From Jeotgalibaca caeni (GTDB lineage Bacteria > Bacillota > Bacilli > Lactobacillales > Aerococcaceae): DNA of 62,815 nt. A program made the position numbers and the translations under genes. Location: positions 1-62,815 of the forward strand of contig NZ_JARBEA010000008.1 of the NCBI RefSeq assembly GCF_028863945.1, read 5' to 3'. The notes below the pieces were generated by a model that did no database searches, was not told the DNA's origin, and saw only the letters and a program-made list of their open reading frames with translations. Shown here piece after piece: positions 42,757 to 50,884 of this stretch (position 1 is its first letter; every line of letters begins with the position of its first letter).

Positions 42757-44070
42757 GTGAAAAAGAAAGAGACCATTCTTGTTATTTTGATGGGAATTAT
42801 TACCGTTGCTGTCATCTTTATGGGATTCTCCTATAATAAAAACCGACAAGCTGCTCTAATGGATCCTACTTATAAACCTGTCAGTCAAGGTGAATCATTT
42901 GAAGATCGCCAAAAGAAAAAAGAAGAAGAAAAACGCAAAGAGTTTATTGCCGCCTTTGATGAAAAACGGGAAGAAAGTACAGTCGCTGATTTCTTGCAAT
43001 ATGTAAAATACGGAAAAGGAGACACAGCCGTAACGTTTTACGGTGAAATCGAGGACCAAGCTCCTTGGGCCGTAGAAAATATGACCAACTTGGCGAACGA
43101 ACGTGCCTTCAGCGAAATGAAAGTTCAATTTCTGAGCCAAATGGATAGCGAAGAAGAACTGGAAGCACAAGTTGCAAGTCTAGCTGAGACAAATCCTGAT
43201 GTTGTTTTTTACCACACACCGCTTCCGGTAAATGGAATTGTTGATTGGACCGTTGATGGCGAACCAATTGAAGAAAATAACATTAATGAAGTATTCGCTG
43301 CCTATGATGCAATGAAGGAAAAGTTGCCAGAAACATTAATTGTTTTGGTAACCCCTTTGCCTGAGTCAGCAGCCGAAACAGAAGATGGAACCCTTGCTTC
43401 TGCCCATCAAGAAGGAATTGATGAGTTATTGGCAACTAGCGAAGAGTACTCTTTGCCAGTCTTCAACCTTCATGACCAAACAATGGGACATCTGGCTGGA
43501 AACAGCTTGACCATTGAAGGGATGTACGATGAGAACGGCAATCTAACCGAAGAAACACGTCTTTATGTGTCGCAAGCTTTCTCACAAAACTTGAAAGAAT
43601 TAAGAGTGGACACAACGAGTGCATACCACTTAGACGGTGAGCCGGCAGAGATTGATATTGTCATTGAAGTGTATGAGGAAGAAGAAAGTTCTTCTTCAGA
43701 AGAAGTAATCGAAGAAGAGCCTTCTGAGGAAGTTATTGAAGAAGAATGGTCTGAAGATGAGTGGTCGGAAGAGGAATGGTCAGAGGAGCAACCTGTTTGG
43801 GAAGAACCAGAAGAGGAAGAATATGTTCCTTGGACTCCACCTGCTGATGAGTCAAGCACTGCACCAGCACCTCCAACACCAGCTCCAACGCCGCCACCAA
43901 CACCAGCTCCAGCGCCGACTCCAACTCCAACACCGGAGCCAGAACCGGAACCAGAGCCAGAACCGGAACCGACTCCGGAACCAGAACCAGAAGAATCAGA
44001 ATCGGAGCTTCCAGAAGCACCGACAGATGAATCTTCTTCAAGAAGTTCTCATCAAGACGATATGCGTTAA
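42757..44070 (+). CDS. Membrane-anchored SGNH-like protein with Glu/Pro-rich tail
   Basis: 437 residues. An N-terminal membrane anchor (about 5-24) leads to a charged linker, then an extracellular alpha/beta domain (about 75-285) that looks like the SGNH/GDSL hydrolase group found in lactic acid bacteria (VTFYGEIEDQAPWAV, then VVFYHTPLPVNG, LIVLVTPLP). The Ser of the first block is not seen (GEIEDQ instead of G-D/S-S), so it may be inactive or belong to another fold. The last 140 residues are low-complexity: EEE/SEE repeats, then Pro-Thr-Ala and Pro-Glu repeats, likely a wall-spanning stalk. GTG 42757 follows AAGGGAG at 9 nt. Confidence 0.6.
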   Translation: MKKKETILVILMGIITVAVIFMGFSYNKNRQAALMDPTYKPVSQGESFEDRQKKKEEEKRKEFIAAFDEKREESTVADFLQYVKYGKGDTAVTFYGEIEDQAPWAVENMTNLANERAFSEMKVQFLSQMDSEEELEAQVASLAETNPDVVFYHTPLPVNGIVDWTVDGEPIEENNINEVFAAYDAMKEKLPETLIVLVTPLPESAAETEDGTLASAHQEGIDELLATSEEYSLPVFNLHDQTMGHLAGNSLTIEGMYDENGNLTEETRLYVSQAFSQNLKELRVDTTSAYHLDGEPAEIDIVIEVYEEEESSSSEEVIEEEPSEEVIEEEWSEDEWSEEEWSEEQPVWEEPEEEEYVPWTPPADESSTAPAPPTPAPTPPPTPAPAPTPTPTPEPEPEPEPEPEPTPEPEPEESESELPEAPTDESSSRSSHQDDMR

Positions 44071-44073
44071 ACC

Positions 44074-44107
44074 AAAAGCAATGCCCCCAACCGGGCATTG
44101 CTTTTCC
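44074..44107 (+). terminator. Terminator after the SGNH-like gene
   Basis: A perfect 13-bp stem (44074-44086 with 44093-44105) with a 6-nt loop, followed by CCTTTT. Confidence 0.92.
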
Positions 44108-44222
44108 TTTTGATGGCACAATACAAGGCTGGTGCGGTATAATTAGTATATAGAAATAGATTTACCTTTTATAAAATCTGCACGTATTTCACATTCGTGC
44201 CAATAATAGAAAGGAATGTGTT

Positions 44223-46193
44223 ATGGAAAACAATAAGATGCAAGCCAATCGTACTTCTCATAGTCTCCATACGCTGGTTCCAACTGATTACTACGACGAA
44301 GTGACAGGCCAATTGATGGTAACCCCTGAATTTGAAGAAAATTATGCCTATGAAGGCAAATTAGGAATTAGTTATTCACCGGAAGCGACTATTTTTTCTG
44401 TCTGGACGCCCGTTGCGGTCAAGGTAGAACTTGTTTTGTTTGAGGACTTATACAGTGAAACAAAAGAATACATTGAAATGGAATTGATTGCTCCAGGCGT
44501 TTTTGAACAAGAAGTGAAACGCAATTTGGATAACGTAGCTTACTTGTATGCCATCACCTATCCTGATGGAAAAGTAGTCGAAACGGTCGATCCATATGCG
44601 ATTGCCACTACGGTGAACGGGGAACGTTCAGTTGTAGTTGATTTGCGTGACACGAACCCGGAAAATTGGCAGCGGATGGAATCATTTACCGCAGCTACTG
44701 ACGCAATTATTTATGAAGCTCATATCCGTGACTTCACAATTTCAGCAAGCAGTGGGGTTGCGAACAAAGGGAAGTTCCTTGGTGTCATTGAAAAAGGAAC
44801 CCAGTCACCTACTGGAAAACCAACCGCGCTCGATTATCTAAAAGAGTTAGGCATTACTCATCTGCAATTATTACCGATGTACGACTATCAAACGGTCGAT
44901 GAGCGCGACCCGGATTCGGGCTACAACTGGGGTTATGACCCACAAAATTATAATGTTCCAGAAGGTTCCTATGCGACAAATCCATATGAACCGAAAACGC
45001 GCATCAAAGAAATGAAGCGCATGATTCAAGGACTTCACGAAGAAGGAATCCGTGTCATCATGGATGTGGTATATAACCATGTCTTTGAACCGATCGGACA
45101 TCCTTTTGAAAATACTGCACCTGGTTACTACTTCCGCAAGAATCCAGATGGCACCATGTCTGACGGAACGGGTTGTGGAAACGATACAGCTTCTGAACAT
45201 GTGATGTACCGTAAATATATGATTGATAGTTTGAAGTATTGGGCGCGTGAATACAAACTGGATGGGTTCCGTTTTGACTTGATGGGATCTCATGATGTGG
45301 AAACGATGAATGCCATTCGGGAAGCCCTAGATGAAATTGATCCATCGATCATTATAATTGGTGAGGGTTGGGATTTGATGACCAACTTGCCGGCAGAGGA
45401 AAAGGCAAACAGTAAAAATGCCGAGCAAATGCCACGAATTGCTCACTTCAATGATGCGCTGCGTCAAGCGATTAAAGGCAGCGATATGGACGGAGCAACG
45501 GATCCCGGCTTTGTCAGCGGTAAAGCATTCCAAGAACAATGGATTGCGATTAACCAACAAGGCGGGCTCTATTTCCCAGAAGACATCGCGAGCTATCAAA
45601 GTCCCGATCAGATGGTGCAATACGTAGAGGCGCATGACAATCATACACTCTATGACAAGTTAACCATCAATATGCCGGACGATGACGAGGAAACGCGCAA
45701 ACGCAGACACTTGTTGGCAACCAGCATGGTTCTCTTAGCTCAAGGAATTCCATTCATCCATGCGGGGCAAGAATTCTTGCGAACCAAAGACGGAGTGGAA
45801 AACAGTTACAAGTCTCCAGATGCGATTAACCGATTGGACTGGTCCCTTAGAGACAGTCAAATGGATGCGGTGGAGTATGTGAAAGGGCTGATTGCTTTGC
45901 GCAAAAGTGAACCATTATTCCGTTTGCGCACAGCTGAAGAAATCGCCTTACACATGGAAGTTTGGAAGGCGGAGCATTATCAAGTCATGTGGCAAGTAGA
46001 AGACGAAATCCAACTATACTATGTTTACTTCAACGGAAATGGCCATGCAGTAGAAACAAAAGTAGAACTGGGCGACTATGAAGTACTCGTACATGATGGA
46101 AAAACGCATCTAGACGAGCCAATCATGTGGCAGCACGTTTCCGAATTCATGGTAGAAGGTTTCTCCACAACGGTAATACGGAAACGAAAATAA
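44223..46193 (+). CDS. pulA: Type I pullulanase (GH13_14)
   Basis: A 656-residue cytoplasmic debranching enzyme that cuts alpha-1,6 bonds in pullulan and branched dextrins. An N-terminal CBM48-like domain (about 45-140, YSPEATIFSVWTP) precedes the barrel. The pullulanase signature YNWGYDPQNYN is present, with DVVYNH, GFRFDLMG (nucleophile), IGEGWD (acid/base) and VEAHDNHT. No signal peptide. A TATAAT at 44138-44143 is the likely -10. GAAAGGAATGTGTT precedes the ATG. It works with the maltodextrin enzymes at 50.9-61.8 kb. The next gene follows after 17 nt. Confidence 0.95.
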   Translation: MENNKMQANRTSHSLHTLVPTDYYDEVTGQLMVTPEFEENYAYEGKLGISYSPEATIFSVWTPVAVKVELVLFEDLYSETKEYIEMELIAPGVFEQEVKRNLDNVAYLYAITYPDGKVVETVDPYAIATTVNGERSVVVDLRDTNPENWQRMESFTAATDAIIYEAHIRDFTISASSGVANKGKFLGVIEKGTQSPTGKPTALDYLKELGITHLQLLPMYDYQTVDERDPDSGYNWGYDPQNYNVPEGSYATNPYEPKTRIKEMKRMIQGLHEEGIRVIMDVVYNHVFEPIGHPFENTAPGYYFRKNPDGTMSDGTGCGNDTASEHVMYRKYMIDSLKYWAREYKLDGFRFDLMGSHDVETMNAIREALDEIDPSIIIIGEGWDLMTNLPAEEKANSKNAEQMPRIAHFNDALRQAIKGSDMDGATDPGFVSGKAFQEQWIAINQQGGLYFPEDIASYQSPDQMVQYVEAHDNHTLYDKLTINMPDDDEETRKRRHLLATSMVLLAQGIPFIHAGQEFLRTKDGVENSYKSPDAINRLDWSLRDSQMDAVEYVKGLIALRKSEPLFRLRTAEEIALHMEVWKAEHYQVMWQVEDEIQLYYVYFNGNGHAVETKVELGDYEVLVHDGKTHLDEPIMWQHVSEFMVEGFSTTVIRKRK

Positions 46194-46210
46194 AAAGAGT
46201 AGGTGACGGA

Positions 46211-47035
46211 ATGATTAAGCTTGTGGCAATTGATATTGATGGGACTCTGGTCAACGAACAAAAAGTATTAACGCAGCGCGTCCAAGATGCCATCCATCAA
46301 GCCATTGATCAAGGAGTAAAAATTGTTTTATGTACGGGGCGCCCGATTGAAGGCATTCGACCTTACCTAGATCAACTAGGTTTTGCCGATGAAGAGGATT
46401 ATGTGATTTCGCAAAACGGTGCCGCGATTACTCGTGTGGACACGATGGAAGTGGTGGATCATGTACCCCTTTCGCTCGAAGAGGTGACGGAGCTGTATGA
46501 ATTCGGGAAAAACTATCCGGCTGATATTTGTCTCTTGAACGAAGAACGTTTCTACATGGTTTTACCTTATGGGGCGGAGCCGCGTATTGAAGAGGATCTG
46601 ATTGATGAAGGCCGGACCATCAATATGGAAGTGGAAATCATTCATCTCGATCATTTAGATGAGAAAGAAGAAATTTTGAAAATGGTTTACTTTGGCGACC
46701 CGAATGAAGTGGATGTTGTTGAGCAAGCAATGTCTCCGGAGTGGCATGACCGCTACTACATCGTTCGTAGCCAAGATTATTTGATTGAAGTCATGGTCAA
46801 GGATACCAATAAAGGCACGGCGCTGAAGAAGTTAGCTGATCACTTAGGCTTTTCAATGGATGAAGTGATGGCAATCGGCGACGGCGAGAATGATTATGAA
46901 ATGATCGAAGCAGCCGGGCTAGGAGTAGTGATGGAGAATGGGACCGAGCGCTTAAAAGGAATTGCGAATGAATTGACCTTATCCAATGAAGCAGACGGCG
47001 TCGCCCACGCTTTTAGAAAATGGGTGTTGAAATAG
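46211..47035 (+). CDS. HAD-superfamily Cof-type phosphatase
   Basis: 274-residue cytoplasmic phosphatase of HAD class IIB. Motif I IDIDGTLVNEQ (nucleophile Asp), motif II VLCTGRP, and the C-terminal GDGENDYEMIEAAG are all clear. Such enzymes (YidA, YwpJ) hydrolyse sugar phosphates or pyridoxal phosphate; the substrate cannot be told. ATG 46211 begins the domain directly; the longer in-frame form would lie in pulA. It is probably co-transcribed with pulA. Confidence 0.92.
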   Translation: MIKLVAIDIDGTLVNEQKVLTQRVQDAIHQAIDQGVKIVLCTGRPIEGIRPYLDQLGFADEEDYVISQNGAAITRVDTMEVVDHVPLSLEEVTELYEFGKNYPADICLLNEERFYMVLPYGAEPRIEEDLIDEGRTINMEVEIIHLDHLDEKEEILKMVYFGDPNEVDVVEQAMSPEWHDRYYIVRSQDYLIEVMVKDTNKGTALKKLADHLGFSMDEVMAIGDGENDYEMIEAAGLGVVMENGTERLKGIANELTLSNEADGVAHAFRKWVLK

Positions 47036-47036
47036 A

Positions 47037-47078
47037 AAAAGCGTTCCAAGCCGCAACCGAGCGGTTTGGAACGCTTTT
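47037..47078. terminator. Bidirectional terminator between the HAD phosphatase and FUSC genes
   Basis: AAAAGCGTTCCAAGCCGC pairs with GCGGTTTGGAACGCTTTT with one mismatch, giving a strong stem with A and T flanks for both converging genes. Confidence 0.93.
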
Positions 47079-47080
47079 CT

Positions 47081-48169
47081 TTATAAGCTAATGTCTTCAA
47101 TGTTTGAAATTTGACTATGTTTGTTGCTGATTCGATAATTGGTCACGAGTTTATTAAAGCGAACCAGCTCGTCCTCATAATCCAAGATGGCACTCATGAG
47201 ATGGATGGCGCCATATCCTTTGCGATCATTAGGATTACTCATCTCATTATCACGGCGCACACTTTCGAAGAAGTCAGCGATTAACTTTTCCCGTTCTTCT
47301 CGTTTGGCCTTAAAGAAATTCACTTGGTCAGGCGACACTCGACCTGAAAATTTCAGCATAATTTGTTCATGTCCGCTCATTAACGTTTCTAAGCGTTCGC
47401 GAACCATGATGCGCATTTCAAGGGGAAAGTTGAAGAAAACATTCTCGTACTGATGCATAACGACTAAGATTTTATAAGCGGCTCTTGCGCAGGCAATCAT
47501 GCGACGGTAAATAACCAACAAGCGCATCTCATCGTAGCGGTATTTTCGAAAAGGTAATTTACTTTCTTGGAGTAATTGGAAAAAAGTTTCCATTTTAGAT
47601 AACTGCTGGCGTGACCATTTTAAGTCTTTGTTCATAATGGAAAAGTTCGTATTTTTTCGTAAGCTTGCACGTAACCAAATCAAAAACTCACTTGTAGCAT
47701 AATCAATCGTGTGGAAGAGGCGCTCGCCGTATTTCGGCGGATGGATAAAGGTGTTAACCAAAAAGGCAACGATTACCCCGATAAACGTTTCTGCAACTCG
47801 TGCCGAAGCAGTGAGGAACAGGTTTCCTTCCGTTGACATCATAATAATAACCATCGTAACGACCGAGAGGCTGATCACATTGCCGAGCTTCAAGTAGTTC
47901 AAAATGGAAATCAACAAGACGGAGGCAAGGCCGATAACCAGCACATTGGTTCCGACCGACCAAGCAACAACGGCGGCGAGGATTCCACCAATCGTATTTG
48001 CGATCATCCGTTCCTTTAAGTACTGATAGGACCGAGCGACTGATGGTTGAGTAGAAGATACAGCAGAGATACCTGCAATTACCCCGCTGTCAGGCAAGAG
48101 TAGTTGAGATAGAATGATGGATAAAGCTACAGCGAGTCCCGTTTTGAATGAGCGAGCTCCTAGTTTCAT
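47081..48169 (-). CDS. FUSC/aromatic acid exporter-like membrane protein
   Basis: 362 residues: about six hydrophobic helices in the first 140 (KTGLAVALSIILSQLL, then GGILAAVVAWSVG, VVTMVIIMMSTEGN), followed by a cytoplasmic helical region to the end. This matches the ArAE_1/YgaE-type group, thought to export aromatic or other small acids. No clear ribosome binding site beyond AAAAAACATATG-like sequence; ATG 48169 starts the first helix properly. It is divergent from perR across 215 nt. Substrate unknown. Confidence 0.82.
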   Translation of the reverse strand: MKLGARSFKTGLAVALSIILSQLLLPDSGVIAGISAVSSTQPSVARSYQYLKERMIANTIGGILAAVVAWSVGTNVLVIGLASVLLISILNYLKLGNVISLSVVTMVIIMMSTEGNLFLTASARVAETFIGVIVAFLVNTFIHPPKYGERLFHTIDYATSEFLIWLRASLRKNTNFSIMNKDLKWSRQQLSKMETFFQLLQESKLPFRKYRYDEMRLLVIYRRMIACARAAYKILVVMHQYENVFFNFPLEMRIMVRERLETLMSGHEQIMLKFSGRVSPDQVNFFKAKREEREKLIADFFESVRRDNEMSNPNDRKGYGAIHLMSAILDYEDELVRFNKLVTNYRISNKHSQISNIEDISL

Positions 48170-48384
48170 ATGTTTTTTCAGCTCCGAATTTCTTTTTTAT
48201 TCGATGGTATGAATTATAACGCGAAACAAGTGGAAGCGAAAGATATTTTCTTACCTTTATTGTAAAGGAGTGCCGGTTGAAAGGCAAAGGTTTGTGAAAA
48301 AGGCTAATAGGAAATGTTTCGTAATCGAAGTTTTTTTGCTATAATGAAAAAGAGAATACAGATTTAGAGGAAAGGTGTGGCAGG

Positions 48385-48834
48385 ATGGGTTATTCAATGT
48401 TAACCGATTCCATTGCAAAGTTAAAAAACGAGAAGATTCGGATTACGCCTCAACGTCTTGCTGTTCTGGAATATTTAGTAGAATCTGACACGCATCCAAC
48501 CGCCGATGAGATTTATCAAGCACTAGTGGATCGTTTTCCTAATATGAGTGCAGCAACGGTTTATAATAACTTGCATCTGTTTATGAAAGTAGGCTTCGTA
48601 AAAGAACTGACCTACGGCGACGCTTCCAGCCGCTTTGATTTCACGAATACACAGCATTATCATGCCATTTGTGAAGAGTGTGGGGACGTGGTCGATTTAT
48701 ATTATCCGGTTTTGGACGATGTGGAAATGGTTGCTCAGAGCTTGATTGGTTTTGAAGTAACCCATCACCGGATGGAAGTGTATGGAATCTGCCCGAATTG
48801 CCAAGAAAAACGCAATACGCAGCAGGCACAATAG
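48385..48834 (+). CDS. perR: Fur-family peroxide regulator PerR
   Basis: 149 residues aligning with B. subtilis PerR along their length as I remember it: [12 protein letters not shown] and a winged helix ([20 protein letters not shown]), then [30 protein letters not shown]. Two CxxC pairs form the structural zinc site; His and Asp residues of the metal-sensing site are kept. It represses peroxide and metal genes with Fe or Mn. A -10-like TATAAT lies near 48340. It ends with a hairpin that runs into the promoter of the LacI-type gene. Confidence 0.92.
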   Translation: MGYSMLTDSIAKLKNEKIRITPQRLAVLEYLVESDTHPTADEIYQALVDRFPNMSAATVYNNLHLFMKVGFVKELTYGDASSRFDFTNTQHYHAICEECGDVVDLYYPVLDDVEMVAQSLIGFEVTHHRMEVYGICPNCQEKRNTQQAQ

Positions 48835-48843
48835 GATAAGAAG

Positions 48844-48879
48844 AAAGTCTTTTTCAACTCTACGAAAAAGGCTTTTTTT
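48844..48879 (+). terminator. Terminator after perR
   Basis: AAAGTCTTTTT pairs with AAAAAGGCTTT (one wobble) followed by T. A TATAAT at 48884-48889 directly after it is the likely -10 of the next gene. Confidence 0.75.
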
Positions 48880-48921
48880 CCGTTATAATAGAAGTATCAA
48901 GTTGAGGGGAAGGAGAACCGT

Positions 48922-49881
48922 ATGCCCACATTAACGGATGTTGCCAAATTGGCGAATGTTTCCAAAATGACCGTGTCTCGCGTAATCAATCATCCAGAGC
49001 AAGTGACGGAAGAGTTGCGCCACCTAGTCTATGCGGCCATGAAGGAATTGGATTATCGCCCAAACAATGTTGCCAAAGCGTTGGCTCAAAATAAAACTTT
49101 GATTGTGAAGGTGATGATTCTAGAGGAATTGGATACAACGGAGCCCTACTATATGAACCTCTTAATGGGTATTGCTGGCGAGTTGGATAAAAGTCACTAC
49201 GCCTTGCAGCTCGTAACACAAAGCAGTGCGGACCTTACCGAATGTGATGGATTCATCATTATGGGAATGCGTGAAGGGGATTATTCCTGGATTAAAAATA
49301 TCAAGAAGCCAGTCGTCTTGTTTGGTGAAAATGACTACGGCTTTACCTTTGTCGATTCCAATAACCGGGAAGGGACAGCAAAGGCGACCCGTCATGCGAT
49401 TGAGAGCGGCTATTCCAGAGTTGTTTTTATTGGAATTGATGTCGATGCTCGTTTTGAGCGTTCTCGGGAAGCGGGATATTTATCGGTAATGGAAGAAGAG
49501 GGGATGGAGACTGAGATTCTGCGTTTTGCCAACCATTCAACCTTGCCGAAGGACTATTTTCGGACGCGAATCCATGATTATCCAGAAAATACGTGCTTTG
49601 TTTGCAGCTCGGACCGCTTGGCATTAGGCCTTCAGTTAGGCATCCATCAAGCTGGGAAGAAGGTACCAAACGATTATGGCGTCATCGGATTTGACGGCGT
49701 GTTCTTGGATCAAGTCTCAGAACCGAAGTTAACAACGGTGAAGCAAGACGTGTACCAAATGGGGAAAGTGTGCGCTTCTTTATTGCTGAAAAAGATTCAG
49801 CATCCGAAAGACGAAGTCGAAAACATCGAATTCGATACGCAATTAACCGTTCGCAATAGTACAAGAATCATTGAAAAATAA
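48922..49881 (+). CDS. LacI-family regulator, probable maltose repressor (MalR-like)
   Basis: 319 residues: an N-terminal helix-turn-helix with the hallmark TLTDVAKLANVSKMTVSRVIN and hinge YRPNNVAKAL, then a sugar-binding periplasmic-protein-like domain ending SDRLALGLQLGIHQAGKKVPNDYGVIGFD. It is encoded 1 kb before the alpha-glucosidase/malEFG genes and about 17 kb from the neopullulanase, all of which have LacI-type operators. It probably represses them until maltose or maltodextrin is present. GGGAAGGAG precedes the ATG. Confidence 0.88.
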   Translation: MPTLTDVAKLANVSKMTVSRVINHPEQVTEELRHLVYAAMKELDYRPNNVAKALAQNKTLIVKVMILEELDTTEPYYMNLLMGIAGELDKSHYALQLVTQSSADLTECDGFIIMGMREGDYSWIKNIKKPVVLFGENDYGFTFVDSNNREGTAKATRHAIESGYSRVVFIGIDVDARFERSREAGYLSVMEEEGMETEILRFANHSTLPKDYFRTRIHDYPENTCFVCSSDRLALGLQLGIHQAGKKVPNDYGVIGFDGVFLDQVSEPKLTTVKQDVYQMGKVCASLLLKKIQHPKDEVENIEFDTQLTVRNSTRIIEK

Positions 49882-49882
49882 T

Positions 49883-49928
49883 AGGCACCATTCGTGGAAG
49901 GTTCAAAACCGCGAATGATGCCTGTTTT
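49883..49928. terminator. Bidirectional terminator between the LacI-type and proC genes
   Basis: AGGCACCATTCG pairs with CGAATGATGCCT (one mismatch) across a 17-nt loop; T runs follow on the plus strand. Confidence 0.8.
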
Positions 49929-49929
49929 C

Positions 49930-50739
49930 TTAAGCTTGCTCCATGTTTTTAGACTTCTCTATCGACGCCTCAACGGCTGCTAAAATAGCTGAACGTAAGC
50001 CCATCGCCTCTGCAGTTGCTACGGCTTCGATAGTCGTGCCGCCAGGTGAACAGACGTCATCCTTTAATTTCCCTGGATGTTCTCCCGTTTCCAGCACCAT
50101 TTTAGCTGAACCCAGCATCGCTTGAGCAGCGAAGGTATACGCTTGTTGCCGTGGCATTCCGGCGCGCACTGCACCGTCCGCCATTGCCTCGATTACCATA
50201 TATAAAATAGCAGGGGAAGAACCGCTCGCACCAATTACAGCACTGATTAATGTTTCTGGAATGATTTCCACCTTACCGAGGCTTGCAAAAAGTTGTGCGA
50301 TTTCTGCTTGCTCTTTGGTTGATACAAGCTCATTGAAGCAAAGGCCTACCATTCCTTCACCAACTAAGGCCGGTATATTCGGCATGGCCCGCGCCACTTT
50401 CACTTCGCGGCCGAATGCTGCTTCGATTGAGGCGATACTCTTTCCGGCTGCAATGTTTACCACCACCGTTTCTTCCGGCACATTTGCTCGTACCTCTTCA
50501 ATGACCGCATCATACAGATTTGGTTTCACCGCTAAGAAGAGAATATCCGCTTGTTTTGCGACTTCTGGATTATGAGTGGTCGTTCGAATTCCTAATTCTT
50601 GTGCCAACTGTTCCAGCGCCGCTTCATTCCGCCGTGAAGCGATGATTTGATCCGCTGTTGCAAAGCCCGTTTTCAGCAGTCCTTTAATAATTGCTTTGCC
50701 CATATTTCCGCTGCCGATAAATCCAATTGTTTTTTCCAT
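49930..50739 (-). CDS. proC: Pyrroline-5-carboxylate reductase
   Basis: Last step of proline synthesis. The 269 residues show the NAD(P)H site IGFIGSGNMGKAIIKGL, FLAVKPNLYD, RAMPNIPALVGEG, GASGSSPAILYMVIEAMADGAV and the C-terminal DDVCSPGGTTIEAV, all family hallmarks in place. GAGAAGAC-type ribosome binding site is moderate. It is divergent from the alpha-glucosidase gene and convergent with the LacI-type gene; no other proline gene is nearby. Confidence 0.95.
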   Translation of the reverse strand: MEKTIGFIGSGNMGKAIIKGLLKTGFATADQIIASRRNEAALEQLAQELGIRTTTHNPEVAKQADILFLAVKPNLYDAVIEEVRANVPEETVVVNIAAGKSIASIEAAFGREVKVARAMPNIPALVGEGMVGLCFNELVSTKEQAEIAQLFASLGKVEIIPETLISAVIGASGSSPAILYMVIEAMADGAVRAGMPRQQAYTFAAQAMLGSAKMVLETGEHPGKLKDDVCSPGGTTIEAVATAEAMGLRSAILAAVEASIEKSKNMEQA

Positions 50740-50797
50740 CGTCTTCTCCTTTATAAATGCTTTCTTCTATTATAACCATTTTTCTCCTTTCTAAAAA

Positions 50798-50852
50798 AGA
50801 TAGCGGTAACAATACAAAACATTTTGTTGTGTTAGCCTTTTCAAGGTATGCT
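50798..50852 (+). promoter_or_regulatory. Promoter and operators of the alpha-glucosidase/amylase pair
   Basis: AGATAGCGGTAACA (50798-50811) is the inverted form of the operator core at 31526. A palindrome ACAAAACATTTTGT (50814-50827) follows and overlaps the -35. TTGTTG at 50824-50829 and TATGCT at 50847-50852 are 17 nt apart. Control by CcpA and/or the LacI-type protein is inferred. Confidence 0.6.
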
Positions 50853-50884
50853 AAGGTTGAGTTATATTTTTAAGGAGGAAGAGT

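Noticed and set aside
43733-44119. Other-frame ORFs over the Pro/Glu repeats
   Set aside because: Low-complexity repeats open all frames; no start signals are present.
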